Origin: Actinocorallia herbida
Lineage (GTDB): Bacteria; Actinomycetota; Actinomycetes; Streptosporangiales; Streptosporangiaceae
DNA length: 64,000 nucleotides
Reading direction: 5' to 3'
Assembly: GCF_003751225.1 (NCBI RefSeq)
Contig: NZ_RJKE01000001.1
Coordinates: forward strand, 7,440,001-7,504,000
Below the pieces are notes generated by a model. It was not told where the DNA came from and ran no database searches. It saw only the letters and a program-made list of their open reading frames with translations. Positions within the stretch are counted from its first letter, which is position 1. Each line of letters starts with the position of its first letter. Shown in pieces: positions 1-11,283 of the stretch. Position numbers and translations under genes: made by a program.

Positions 1-735
1 GGCGGGGGTCGCCTTCTCGTAGCCGCCTTCGACGGTGCCGATGAGGGCGTCGCGCAGCATGCCGTTGGAGTTCTCGCGCAGGTACGTCAGGGCGCGCTGG
101 ACGCCGACGGCGATGACGGGACGGCTGCCGCGTTTGAGCAGTTCGGTGAGGTTGCGGTCGATCTGGCGGACGAACTGCTGCCTGCGGTCCTCCTGGATGC
201 GGTTCTGCACCCGGTTGGCCGCGGTGGGCCCGCCCTGCTCCTCGGGGACGGTGTCGGCGAGGTTGAGCGGGAACAGCGCGTTGCTCACCTCGGCGCAGCG
301 CTCGCCTTCGCCCGCGAACAGGCGGGTCGGCTGCTCCGACAGCACCAGCACGTAGTAGTTCCAGGTGCGTTCCAGCATCGCCAGCAGGTCGCGGGTGGCG
401 AAGGTGTCGTCGATGATGACCCGCTCGCTGACGGTCACGCCGGGCAGCACGAACGCGTGGGTCTCGCCGCCGTACGCGGCGAACAGGACGAGCGCCTCGG
501 CGGTGCGCTCGAAGTCGACCTGCTCCGCGGCCTTCTCCAGGTTGCGCATCACCTCGTCGGCGACGCCGTGGTCCAGCTCGTAACCGGCGAGCCGCTGCCG
601 TGCCTCGTCGAGCAGCACCTTGAGGCGGATGCGGTCCTGCTGGCGTTCAGGCCTCGCGCGGTGCGTCGGCATGATGATCGAGACGGCCGGGAACGGCCGC
701 ACCTCGTGCAGTCGGGCGAGCTGCGCAGCGTCCAC
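1..735 (-). CDS. baeRF family 3-like protein (bacterial eRF1-like), C-terminus cut by window edge
   Basis: The frame is open from a GTG at 733-735 to the left edge, giving 245 codons and no stop, so the C-terminus is missing. The N-terminus reads VDAAQLARLHEVRPFPAVSI followed by MPTHR, the typical opening of the bacterial homologues of archaeal/eukaryotic release factor eRF1 (baeRF, family 3). A FAAYGGETHAF segment and a WNYYVLVLSE segment follow, as in that family. GGGGGA lies five bases before the GTG and supports this start. Members of the superfamily are thought to act on ribosomes, but the function of this branch is not established. Family assignment is from motif memory only. Confidence 0.75.
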   Translation of the reverse strand, partial: MDAAQLARLHEVRPFPAVSIIMPTHRARPERQQDRIRLKVLLDEARQRLAGYELDHGVADEVMRNLEKAAEQVDFERTAEALVLFAAYGGETHAFVLPGVTVSERVIIDDTFATRDLLAMLERTWNYYVLVLSEQPTRLFAGEGERCAEVSNALFPLNLADTVPEEQGGPTAANRVQNRIQEDRRQQFVRQIDRNLTELLKRGSRPVIAVGVQRALTYLRENSNGMLRDALIGTVEGGYEKATPA

Positions 736-857
736 GAAAATCCCCCAGTCCGAAGCCGGTGACCGTTTCAGCCTAAGTAACAGACAACCGGGGGAAAGAT
801 TCCGTTGGTCGGTCATTTACCGAAAGATAGACAGGTAACACAACCGACATCTTTTCG

Positions 858-1256
858 CTAGACCTGTTCGGCCGTACGCAACTCCCAGTAATGGGTGATC
901 TGCGCTCTGAAAGTGCCGAGCTCTCTGCCGACGTACGTCCAGCGGCCGCGCAGCCGCCACGAGCGGCCCACGCCGTCGGAGAGCAGGATCTCCAGCGAGA
1001 AGGCGGCGTCGTGCGCGCGGACCGCTCCGCTCGCGTCGACGCCGCCGCTCTTCAGCAGGGGGACGCCCTCGCACTTCACGGCGATGACATGGGTGCCCGG
1101 GTCCTGGCGGAGCAGCCCCTGGGACAGGTCGTGCACGAGCTGCGCGGAGTAGTCCGCGCCGAGCCAGCCCAGCTGTGGCACCTGTTGCGGAGGGGCGAAG
1201 CCCCAGAGCCGCGGTCCGCCCGTCATGGCGGGAAACCTGGTGTCCAAAAGGGACAT
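858..1256 (-). CDS. Hypothetical protein, 132 aa
   Basis: No family is recognised. The reading frame has strong G/C third-position bias, unlike the overlapping frames, so it is probably a real gene. The ATG at 1254-1256 is preceded by GGGAAG at about eight bases. The protein has no signal peptide or membrane segment. Its second half (residues 80-125) alternates short hydrophobic and charged stretches, such as FSLEILLSDG and WRLRGRWTYVGRE, suggesting a compact beta-rich fold. It lies downstream of the FprA gene on the same strand with an 84-base gap, so it may be the last gene of that transcript. Confidence 0.6.
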   Translation of the reverse strand: MSLLDTRFPAMTGGPRLWGFAPPQQVPQLGWLGADYSAQLVHDLSQGLLRQDPGTHVIAVKCEGVPLLKSGGVDASGAVRAHDAAFSLEILLSDGVGRSWRLRGRWTYVGRELGTFRAQITHYWELRTAEQV

Positions 1257-1340
1257 ACTTCACCACTTCCCGGTTGATTCGACCAGTGTCAAAGGCGCGT
1301 GTTCAGTTGTGCCCCGATGGTCGTGCGAATCGCCGTGTGG

Positions 1341-2657
1341 TCAGTGGGGTGGACAGGCGGCACGCATGGCGTCCCAAGTGCCCAACTTGACCCTTTCTCC
1401 TCGCGAAAGAGACTTTGCCAGTGCGATCTCCGCCGCGTCCAGACCCAACCAGCTCTGGTAGGTGACGAATTCGACACCTTTTGCCCTGAGGACCGACTCG
1501 ATGTCCGTTACGGGCCTCGGCCGGCTGCCCAATTCGGACAGCAGGACCCCCACGGTCTCGGCCGCGTCGGACTTGTTCGTGCCGACGACACCGGACGGAC
1601 CGCGCTTGATCCAGCCCGCGGTGTACTCGCCCTCGGCGATCCTGCCCTTCTCGTTGCGGATCACCGACGCCCGCTCGTCGAAGGGGACCCCGTCGAGCGG
1701 CACGCTGCGGTAGCCGACCGAGCGCACGACCATCCCGACCGGGAGGGTCTCGTACTCGCCGGTGCCGCGGACCTTGCCGTCGACGAGCTCCGTGCGCTCC
1801 ACGCGCAGGCCCTCGACCCGGTCGGTGCCGAGGATCTCGACGGGCGCGCGCCAGAACCTCAGGTCGATGTGGCGCTCGCGGCCCTCCGCGGGCTCACCCG
1901 CCCAGGCGCGCATCGCCGCGAGGTTGCCCCGGACGTGCCGGTCGGCCGCCTCCAGGGCGGCGCTCTCGACGTCCAGCTCGAGGTCCTCCGGCCGCACCGA
2001 CACCGACGCGGCGGGCAGCTCGCCGAGCTCGCGCGCCTCTTTGGTGGTGAACTTCGCGTGCGCGGGACCGCGCCGCCCGATGAGGTGCACGCGCTTGACC
2101 CGGCTGCGGCTCAGCTCGTCGAGGACGGCGACGGGGATGTCGGTCTCGGCGAGCTCCGCGGCGGTCTTGGCGAGGATGCGCACGACGTCCACGGCGACGT
2201 TCCCGACGCCGACGACGGCGACCTCCTCGACGGACAGGTCGAAGGAGTGGCCCGCGGCGTCGGGGTGGCCGCAGTACCAGTTGACGAAGTCGGTGGCCGC
2301 GATCGAGCCGGGCAGGTCCTCGCCCGGGACGCCGAGGCGGCGGTCGACCATCGCCCCGGTGCTGTAGACGACGGCGTCATAGCACCCGAGGAGTTCCTCC
2401 CGGGTGATGTCGCCGCCGAGCTCGACGCAGCCGAAGAACCGCACCCCGGGATGCTCCAGGACGCGCTGGAGGTACCGGGCGATGGATTTGATCGACTTGT
2501 GGTCGGGCGCGACGCCGTAGCGCACGAGCCCGTAAGGGGTGGGAAGCCGGTCGAAGACGTCCACGCGGACGCCGCCTTTGGTCAATGCCTCGGCGGCGTA
2601 CAGGCCCGCGGGGCCGGCGCCTACGACGGCGACAGAAAAGTCGGTCACACGGGGCAT
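1341..2657 (-). CDS. fprA: FprA-type ferredoxin/adrenodoxin NADP+ reductase
   Basis: Flavoprotein that passes electrons between NADPH and ferredoxin. The N-terminal FAD dinucleotide fold shows GAGPAG at residues 13-18. Next comes LPTPYGLVRYGVAPDH, a signature of the adrenodoxin-reductase family. A second Rossmann motif, VVGVGNVAVDVVR (about 148-160), binds NADP. The C-terminal GWIKRGPSGVVGTNK region is also typical. The 438-residue length is close to that of M. tuberculosis FprA. I start at the ATG of MPRVTDF rather than an upstream in-frame start that only adds MRWVVCR; neither has a clear ribosome site. It lies 34 bases after the permease stop on the same strand, so co-transcription is likely. 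Confidence 0.88.
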   Translation of the reverse strand: MPRVTDFSVAVVGAGPAGLYAAEALTKGGVRVDVFDRLPTPYGLVRYGVAPDHKSIKSIARYLQRVLEHPGVRFFGCVELGGDITREELLGCYDAVVYSTGAMVDRRLGVPGEDLPGSIAATDFVNWYCGHPDAAGHSFDLSVEEVAVVGVGNVAVDVVRILAKTAAELAETDIPVAVLDELSRSRVKRVHLIGRRGPAHAKFTTKEARELGELPAASVSVRPEDLELDVESAALEAADRHVRGNLAAMRAWAGEPAEGRERHIDLRFWRAPVEILGTDRVEGLRVERTELVDGKVRGTGEYETLPVGMVVRSVGYRSVPLDGVPFDERASVIRNEKGRIAEGEYTAGWIKRGPSGVVGTNKSDAAETVGVLLSELGSRPRPVTDIESVLRAKGVEFVTYQSWLGLDAAEIALAKSLSRGERVKLGTWDAMRAACPPH

Positions 2658-2691
2658 TCTGCACACGACCCATCGCATACGACCATGTGAG

Positions 2692-4179
2692 CTAGATCAC
2701 TGAAGCGCCGTTGGAGGCGGTGGATCGTGCCAACCGGCTGTGCCGCCTGCCGTACGCGAAGTAGATGACGGCGCCGACCAGCATCCAGACGACGAACCGG
2801 ATCCAGGTCTCGGCCGGCAGATTCAACATGACGAAAAAGCAGGCCAGAATCGACAGGATCGGCACCAGTGGGACGAGCGGGGTCCGGAACGAGCGCGGCA
2901 GGTCGGGCCTGGTACGGCGCAGCACCATGACGCTCGCGGACACCACGACGAACGCGAACAGGGTCCCGATGTTCACCAGTTCCGCCAGCGCGGACAGCGG
3001 GATGAGCCCGGCCAGGACCGCCACGACGACGCCCATGAAGATCGTGGAGCGGGCCGGGGTGCCGAACCGCGGGTGCACGTGCGAGAGCCATTCGGGCAGG
3101 AGCCCGTCCCGGCTCATCGCGAAGAAGACGCGGCTCTGCCCGAGCAGCAGGATGAGCACGACCGTGGTGAGGCCGAAGATCGCGCCGACGCTGATCAGCC
3201 CGGCGAAGAACGGCTGGCCGACCGCGCGGAAGGCGTCGGCGAGCGGCGCGGCCTCGCTCAGGTCGCTGTAGTGCTGCATCCCGACGATGACGAGGGAGAC
3301 CAGGACGTACAGCAGCGTGCAGAGCGCCAGGGAGCCCAGGATGCCGATCGGCAGGTCCCGCTGCGGCCGACGCGCCTCCTCGGCGGTCGTGGCGACGATG
3401 TCGAAGCCGATGAAGGCGAAGAAGACGATCGCGACCGCGCCGAAGACGCCGAACCAGCCGAACGCGACGGGGGTGACGCCGAACAGCACCTGGATGAGCG
3501 GCGCCCGCACGCCCTCGACGGTCTCGGTGGTGACGGCGGGCGGGATGAACGGCTTGTAGTTGGCGAGCTTGATGGAGAACGCCCCGGCGATGATGACGAG
3601 CAGGACCACCGCCACCTTGATCGTCACCATGATCGCGTTGATCCGCGAGGAGATCTTGATCCCCGCCACCAGCACCGCGGTCACGACGAGCACGATCAGC
3701 ATCGCCGGGATGTTGAACCCGGCGGTCTCCCCGGCGAGATCCGGGGGCAGGTCGAGCCCGATCGTCGAGAGCAGCGAGGCGAAGTACCCCGACCAGCCGA
3801 CGGCCACGACCGCGGCCGCCAGGGCCATCTCCAGGATGAGGTCCCAGCCGATGATCCAGGCGGGCAGTTCGCCGAGCGTGGCGTAGGAGAAGGTGTAGGC
3901 GGACCCCGCGACCGGCACGGTGGAGGCGAACTCCGCGTAGCAGAGCGCGGCGAGCGCGCACACGAGCCCGGCGATCGCGAAGGAGATGGCGACCGCCGGT
4001 CCCGCGTACTCGCGGGCGACCCTGCCGGTGAGCACGAAGATGCCCGTGCCGATGATGACGCCGACGCCGAAGACGACCAGGTCGAGCGCCGACAGGTCGC
4101 GGCGGAGCCGGTGGCCCGGCTCCTTCGTCTCCCGAACGGACTGCTCGACGGTCTTCGTGCGGAACACGCTTGCGGCCAC
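2692..4179 (-). CDS. APC family amino acid permease
   Basis: Integral membrane amino acid transporter of the APC superfamily (cationic amino acid transporter/YfnA-like). It has about twelve hydrophobic segments. The first carries the family motif VFGVGVIIGTGIFVLTG, and EEARRPQRDLPIGI follows helix 6, as in CAT-type permeases. GAGGGG sits five bases before the GTG at 4177-4179; an upstream in-frame GTG at 4185 is too close to that site. A perfect inverted repeat (4198-4219) lies just upstream and may be a control site. The exact substrate cannot be read from sequence. Confidence 0.88.
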   Translation of the reverse strand: MAASVFRTKTVEQSVRETKEPGHRLRRDLSALDLVVFGVGVIIGTGIFVLTGRVAREYAGPAVAISFAIAGLVCALAALCYAEFASTVPVAGSAYTFSYATLGELPAWIIGWDLILEMALAAAVVAVGWSGYFASLLSTIGLDLPPDLAGETAGFNIPAMLIVLVVTAVLVAGIKISSRINAIMVTIKVAVVLLVIIAGAFSIKLANYKPFIPPAVTTETVEGVRAPLIQVLFGVTPVAFGWFGVFGAVAIVFFAFIGFDIVATTAEEARRPQRDLPIGILGSLALCTLLYVLVSLVIVGMQHYSDLSEAAPLADAFRAVGQPFFAGLISVGAIFGLTTVVLILLLGQSRVFFAMSRDGLLPEWLSHVHPRFGTPARSTIFMGVVVAVLAGLIPLSALAELVNIGTLFAFVVVSASVMVLRRTRPDLPRSFRTPLVPLVPILSILACFFVMLNLPAETWIRFVVWMLVGAVIYFAYGRRHSRLARSTASNGASVI

Positions 4180-4197
4180 CGGCACCCCTCATCACGA

Positions 4198-4219
4198 TTC
4201 GTGTTACTACAAACACGAA
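4198..4219. promoter_or_regulatory. Perfect inverted repeat upstream of the APC permease
   Basis: TTCGTGTT and AACACGAA form perfect 8-base arms around a 6-base spacer, ending 19 bases before the chosen permease start. It could be a dimeric repressor operator or a 5' leader hairpin. No regulator gene is adjacent. Confidence 0.5.
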
Positions 4220-4239
4220 CCGTAACAAGCGAGGGCCCT

Positions 4240-4262
4240 CCGACGCGTCAACGCGGCGTCGG
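4240..4262 (-). terminator. Hairpin downstream of dxs
   Basis: CCGACGC and GCGTCGG pair across a 9-base loop, starting 26 bases beyond the dxs stop. No T tract follows, so this is a weak candidate for the dxs terminator. Confidence 0.4.
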
Positions 4263-4287
4263 CTTCGGTGTCACCTTGCCTTCCGCG

Positions 4288-6162
4288 TCACCTTCCCGTC
4301 ACCTTCGCGAAGGAGTCGGTGATCTCCTTGGCGAGGTCGGGCGCGGTGAGCCCGATCTCGCTGAGGATCTCGCCGCGGCCGGCGTGGTCGAGGAACTCCT
4401 GCGGGATGCCGTACGTGCGGATGGGGACGTCCACGCCGGAATCGCGCAGCAGCCGGGCGACGGCGTCGCCGACGGCACCGGTGCGGCCGTTGTCCTCGAC
4501 GACGACCACGAGCTTGTGCGCCGCGGCGGCCGAGGCCAGCGCGGGGTCGAGCGGCTTGACCCAGAGCGGGTCGACCACGGTGGCGGAGATGTCGGAGGCG
4601 GCGAGGCGCTGGGCGACGTCGACGCCGCAGGCCGCCATCGAGCCGACCGCGACGAGCAGCACGTCCTTGTCGGCGCCCTCGGCGAGCACGTCCATCGAGC
4701 CGAGCGAGCCGATCGCGGGCTGGTCCTCGAAGACCGGGCCCTTGGGGAAACGGATCGCGGAGGGCGCGTCGGTGATCTCCAGGCACTCGCGCAGCAGCCG
4801 GCGCAGGCGGGCGCCGTCGCGCGGCACGCCGATGTGCATACCGGGCACGAGCTGCATGATCGACAGGTCCCACATGCCGTTGTGCGACGCGCCGTCGTTG
4901 CCGGTGACGCCCGCGCGGTCCAGCACGAAGGTGACGCCCTGCTTGTGCAGCGCGATGTCCATGAGGACCTGGTCGAACGCCCGGTTCAGGAAGGTCGCGT
5001 AGATCGCGACGACCGGGTGCAGCCCGCCGAGGGCGAGGCCCGCGGCGGAGGTGGCCGCGTGCTGCTCGGCGATGCCGACGTCGTAGATCCGGTCGGGGTA
5101 GGCGTCGGCGAAGGCCGCGAGCCCGACGGGGTGCAGCATGGCCGCGGTGATCGCGACGACGTCGGGGCGCTCGGCGCCGATCTCGACCATCTCGCGGGAG
5201 AAGACCTTGGTCCAGCCCGGGGTGGAGGAGGGCGCGGACTTGCCCGTCAGCGGGTCGAAGGACCCGGCGCCGTGCATGTGGTCCTCGACGTTCTCCAGCG
5301 CCGGACCGTAGCCCTCGCCCTTGCGGGTGATGGCGTGCACGATGACGGGGCCGCCGAAGGCGCGGGCCTTGCGCAGGGCGCGTTCCACGGCCTGCTCGTC
5401 GTGGCCGTCGATGGGGCCGATGTACTTGAGGCCGAGGTCCTCGAACATCGCCTGGGGCTGGAGGATGTCCTTCAGGCCCTTCTTGATGCCGTGCAGCGCC
5501 TCGTAAGCCAACTCCCCGGCTACGGGTACCTTGGGAACCGTCTTCTTGACGAGGTCGAGCGCCCTCTCGTAACCCTGGGTGACGCGCAGGTCGGCCAGGT
5601 GGCTCGCGAGGCCGCCGATCGTCGGCGAGTAGGAGCGGCCGTTGTCGTTGACCACGATGATCACGGGGCGCTCGGCGCCCGCGATGTTGTTCAGGGCCTC
5701 CCAGCACATGCCGCCGGTGAGGGCGCCGTCGCCGACCACGGCGACCGCGCGGCGGTCGGTCTCGCCGCGCACCTCGAAGGCCTTGGCCAGGCCGTCCGCG
5801 TAGGACAGGGCGGTGGAGGCGTGGGAGTTCTCGATGATGTCGTGCTCGGACTCGCCCTGGCAGGGGTAGCCGGACAGGCCGCCCTTCTGGCGGAGGCCGG
5901 TCCAGTCCTTGCGGCCCGTGAGCAGCTTGTGCACGTAGGCCTGGTGGCCGGTGTCGAAGAGGACGCGGTCGCGCGGGGAGTCGAAGACCCGGTGCAGGGC
6001 GACGGTGAGTTCGACGACGCCGAGGTTGGGTCCGAGGTGTCCGCCGGTTTTGGAGACGGCGTCGACCAGGAACTCGCGGATCTCGCGCGCGAGTTCGGGG
6101 AGGCTCGCGGCATCCAGACGTTTGAGGTCGTCCGGACCGTTGATCGACTCAAGCAGGCTCAA
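4288..6162 (-). CDS. dxs: 1-deoxy-D-xylulose-5-phosphate synthase
   Basis: First enzyme of the MEP isoprenoid pathway: condenses pyruvate and glyceraldehyde 3-phosphate to DXP with thiamine diphosphate. Visible family features are GGHLGPNLG (residues 40-48), [10 protein letters not shown] with His73, the thiamine/Mg2+ motif GDGALTGG (144-151) with NDN at 172, and DVGIAEQHA with the catalytic Glu in the second transketolase domain. The length of 624 residues is normal. The start is a TTG with GAGGAG ten bases upstream. It is divergent from idi, another isoprenoid gene, with a shared intergenic promoter region. Confidence 0.97.
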   Translation of the reverse strand: MSLLESINGPDDLKRLDAASLPELAREIREFLVDAVSKTGGHLGPNLGVVELTVALHRVFDSPRDRVLFDTGHQAYVHKLLTGRKDWTGLRQKGGLSGYPCQGESEHDIIENSHASTALSYADGLAKAFEVRGETDRRAVAVVGDGALTGGMCWEALNNIAGAERPVIIVVNDNGRSYSPTIGGLASHLADLRVTQGYERALDLVKKTVPKVPVAGELAYEALHGIKKGLKDILQPQAMFEDLGLKYIGPIDGHDEQAVERALRKARAFGGPVIVHAITRKGEGYGPALENVEDHMHGAGSFDPLTGKSAPSSTPGWTKVFSREMVEIGAERPDVVAITAAMLHPVGLAAFADAYPDRIYDVGIAEQHAATSAAGLALGGLHPVVAIYATFLNRAFDQVLMDIALHKQGVTFVLDRAGVTGNDGASHNGMWDLSIMQLVPGMHIGVPRDGARLRRLLRECLEITDAPSAIRFPKGPVFEDQPAIGSLGSMDVLAEGADKDVLLVAVGSMAACGVDVAQRLAASDISATVVDPLWVKPLDPALASAAAAHKLVVVVEDNGRTGAVGDAVARLLRDSGVDVPIRTYGIPQEFLDHAGRGEILSEIGLTAPDLAKEITDSFAKVTGR

Positions 6163-6304
6163 GCTGGGTCATCTCCTCTGCGAACCGAGGCCTGTGACGA
6201 GCGGTCACTCGAACGCCTCCCGGAGGCAGGCCCCTGCGGCTTATGGTTGCCCAGAGTTTAATGCCGCTTCGCCGAACACGGAGAGCAAGGAGAAGAAGTT
6301 TCAT

Positions 6305-6871
6305 ATGGGAGAGAAGATAGTACTTCTGGACGAAGCAGGACATGCCATAGGAACAGCACCGAAGGCGGAGAGTCACCACAAAACCACTCCGTTCCATCTC
6401 GCCTTCTCCTCCTACCTCGTGGACGCCTCCGGCCGGGTCCTGGTGAGCCAGAGGGCCCACCACAAGGCGAGTTTCCCCTCCGTGTGGACCAACAGCGCGT
6501 GCGGCCACCCGGCCCCCGGCGAGTCCCTGCGCGATGCGGTCGCCCGCCGCGTCAAAAGTGAGCTCGGCGTTACCGTGAGTGACATCACTCTCATCCTGCC
6601 GGAGTTCGTCTACCGGGCCGAGATGAACGGCGTCGTGGAGCACGAGTGGTGCCCGGTGGTGCGCGCCTTCGTCGACGCCGAGCCGGTGCTCGACCCCGAT
6701 GAGGTCGAGGACATCCAGTGGCGCGACTGGGAGGGCGTGAAGGCGCTCCGGGAAGACCCGCAGGCCTCCCCCTGGTTCCTGGACCAGATGGTCCACCTCG
6801 TCCCCCTGGGCGAGCCCCTCACCTGGACGCAGGCCGACGAGCGGCTGCTCCCCCCTGCCATCACCTGGTGA
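6305..6871 (+). CDS. idi: Isopentenyl-diphosphate delta-isomerase, type I
   Basis: Interconverts IPP and DMAPP. A Nudix-fold type I enzyme of 188 residues. Cys66 in TNSACGHP and the Glu of VEHEW (114) are the catalytic positions, and His24, His31 and His68 are the expected metal ligands. AGGAG lies about nine bases before the ATG at 6305. The long upstream reading-frame extension is discarded because it overlaps dxs in antisense. Its divergent pairing with dxs suggests joint control of the isoprenoid supply. Confidence 0.95.
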   Translation: MGEKIVLLDEAGHAIGTAPKAESHHKTTPFHLAFSSYLVDASGRVLVSQRAHHKASFPSVWTNSACGHPAPGESLRDAVARRVKSELGVTVSDITLILPEFVYRAEMNGVVEHEWCPVVRAFVDAEPVLDPDEVEDIQWRDWEGVKALREDPQASPWFLDQMVHLVPLGEPLTWTQADERLLPPAITW

Positions 6872-6883
6872 CGGCGGTCCCCC

Positions 6884-7333
6884 TCAGCTCGTGAGAAGCC
6901 GCTCCAGCGGCGCGGGCGGCTGCGCGGGCAGCATCGCCCTCACCTCGGCCACCAGGGACGGCTGAGCCGTCCACAGGCCCCCCTGGTAGCCGACGGCGAC
7001 GATCGGCCGCCGCAGCGGCCGGACGTCCGCCAGCGTCCAGTGGTGGTCGCCGCGCACCGCCCACGGGCCGCACTCGCACGACGAGGATCCCGGCGAGCAG
7101 ACCCCGGCAACGTCCGCCACCGCGATCACCGCGCCCAGGGTCGCCAGCGGGTCGGCGGGCGACCAGCCCGAGGCGCGCACCTGCGGCAGCACCGTCGAAT
7201 CCAGGTCGACGCGCATGGCGGCGTGGATCAGGACCGTTCCACGGTGGTCCGTGGCCCCCTCCTGGTTGACCAGAGGCTGATGCCCGCGCGCGATGGCCCA
7301 GGCATACGGCTGCTTCACGCTGATCGCCTGCAT
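6884..7333 (-). CDS. ASCH-domain-like protein
   Basis: The N-terminus MQAISVKQPYAWAIARG closely resembles ASCH (PUA-like fold) proteins, which are proposed to bind RNA or modified nucleotides. GTVLIHAA also matches the usual (R)GPLLIHAG strand. The normal ENR motif after the first helix is replaced here by VNQ, so the usual binding residues are altered. GGAGGG lies about seven bases before the ATG at 7331-7333; the in-frame start twelve residues upstream is less likely. 149 residues. It converges on idi with a 12-base gap. Confidence 0.65.
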   Translation of the reverse strand: MQAISVKQPYAWAIARGHQPLVNQEGATDHRGTVLIHAAMRVDLDSTVLPQVRASGWSPADPLATLGAVIAVADVAGVCSPGSSSCECGPWAVRGDHHWTLADVRPLRRPIVAVGYQGGLWTAQPSLVAEVRAMLPAQPPAPLERLLTS

Positions 7334-7511
7334 GCGGTTCCCTCCCCATGGGCGTCGTCTGACACTCATCTTTACTCGACCGCGGAGCCATGCGAATCCT
7401 GCTTAAGGCGGATTATGAGGATTCGACAGGGTTAATCAAGCCCCTACGGCCGGGAAACCCGCTGTGTCGAGCGGCACACCTTCCGCCCTTGCCACCAGAT
7501 CTTGACAACGG

Positions 7512-7550
7512 CGAAGCCGCCGCCCGGACGGGATCCGGACGGCGGCTTCG
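7512..7550 (-). terminator. Strong hairpin terminator downstream of acnA
   Basis: A perfect 10-base outer stem (7512-7521 with 7541-7550) is extended by a G-C pair and four more pairs after one mismatch, closing a 7-base loop. It starts 13 bases beyond the acnA stop. The remaining stretch 7334-7511 shows nothing recognisable beyond the upstream region of the ASCH gene. Confidence 0.75.
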
Positions 7551-7562
7551 GAGGAACCCGGC

Positions 7563-10280
<2,718 letters not shown>

Positions 10281-10498
10281 TTGCCGTCTCCTCCTACATG
10301 AACCGATCTCGCGACCGGCCGACCGATACTGCCGGCTCTCTGAGGCGCGCCATACCTCTGTCTACCTGGGCGCTGCGGGAGGACACCGATGCGCTGCCTG
10401 CCTTCGCGGTCCGGTGCTTCCGGTCCTCCACACAGAATCCTGCCCTAGTCCGGAAGCATGCCTGAACTCAGGTCGGCCTAACTTCCGTCACTTTTTCT

Positions 10499-10537
10499 CT
10501 CGACGTCAAGGTAACGCCGATTTGTCTTGACATCAAG
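10499..10537. promoter_or_regulatory. Pair of CTTGAC-type palindromes upstream of acnA and padR
   Basis: CTCGACGTCAAG (10499-10510, one mismatch) and CTTGACATCAAG (10526-10537, symmetric arms CTTGA/TCAAG) have centres 27 bases apart. Each is followed by a GTAAC-like or GTTAC sequence. They resemble dimeric operators of the MarR class. In Streptomyces a MarR-family protein (TamR) is known to control aconitase; assignment to such a regulator here is inference. Confidence 0.45.
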
Positions 10538-10605
10538 TTACCCATCGGTAGGAACCTCACTCGGCGCGCGACGGAAGGTGAGGCGCCGGCCCTTTCAACA
10601 AGAGT

Positions 10606-10637
10606 GTTCTAGATATATCGTCAAGACTATCGAGAAC
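10606..10637. promoter_or_regulatory. Inverted repeat upstream of padR, candidate autoregulatory operator
   Basis: GTTCTAGATA and TATCGAGAAC pair with one mismatch around a 12-base spacer. The repeat ends 31 bases before the padR ATG. The ATATATCG core resembles sites bound by PadR proteins of this class in actinobacteria, which often repress their own gene. Confidence 0.5.
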
Positions 10638-10668
10638 AGTGCTCGACCGATCTTGAAGGGACGCCGCC

Positions 10669-11283
10669 ATGCATGGACGACGGCACGGATGGCAGGGGCC
10701 GGGCCCCGACTTCCTCTTCGGCTGGGGCGGGGGCGGGGGCGCCCAGCAGTCCGCCCCGCCCTGGGCACAGCCCGGCTTCCCGTTCGGCCCGCCGCCCGCC
10801 AAGGCCAAGCGCGGCGACGTGCGGGCCGCGATCCTCGTCCTGCTCACCGAGGGCCCGCGCAACGGCTACCAGATCATCCAGGACGTCGTGGAGCGCACCG
10901 AAGGCGGCTGGAAGCCCTCCCCCGGCGCGGTCTACCCGGCACTCCAGCAGCTCTCCGACGAGGGCCTCATCCGCGGCGAGGAGGCCGACGGGCGCAAGAC
11001 CTACGCACTGACGGAGGCGGGCCGCACGTACGTCACCGAGAACCCGCCGGAGGCGCCCTGGAGCGACAGGACGGGCGAGCGGTCCAAGGGCGACGGCCCC
11101 GGCTGGCCGGTCGGGGAGACCGCCGCGGTCTTCGGCGAGATGGCCCAGCTCGGCAAGGCGCTGGTCCAGGTGGTCCAGGCGGGCTCGCCAGGACAGGTCG
11201 CCGAGGCCCGCCAGGTGCTCGGCGACACCCGCCGCAGGCTGTACGGCATCCTGGCCGCCGACATCCGCGAGGAGGAGGCCTGA
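10669..11283 (+). CDS. PadR family transcriptional regulator
   Basis: DNA-binding repressor. After a Gly/Pro-rich N-terminal tail (residues 1-45), the winged helix runs from about residue 46: GDVRAAILVLLTEGPRNGYQII, then GAVYPALQQLSDEGLI and a wing ending GRKTYALTEAG. These are the hallmarks of PadR. The C-terminal helical dimerisation region follows at about 140-200. GAAGGG precedes the ATG by about seven bases. The stop overlaps the start of the next gene (TGATG), so the two are translationally coupled. The ligand is unknown. Confidence 0.9.
   Translation: MHGRRHGWQGPGPDFLFGWGGGGGAQQSAPPWAQPGFPFGPPPAKAKRGDVRAAILVLLTEGPRNGYQIIQDVVERTEGGWKPSPGAVYPALQQLSDEGLIRGEEADGRKTYALTEAGRTYVTENPPEAPWSDRTGERSKGDGPGWPVGETAAVFGEMAQLGKALVQVVQAGSPGQVAEARQVLGDTRRRLYGILAADIREEEA

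Larger units (their letters stand above)
10281..10668. promoter_or_regulatory. Intergenic control region between acnA and padR
   Basis: This 388-base non-coding region separates two divergent genes. It holds two CTTGAC-type palindromes (10499-10510 and 10526-10537) and an inverted repeat near padR (10606-10637). The part nearest acnA (10281-10498) shows no motif I can support beyond the acnA ribosome site. Short reading frames here lack actinobacterial codon bias. Confidence 0.6.

Noticed and set aside
2740-6261. 1173-codon open frame on the plus strand
   Set aside because: It is antisense to the permease and dxs, both of which have full family motifs. The product is low-complexity Arg/Glu/Asp/Gly sequence, as expected from the mirror frame of GC-rich genes.
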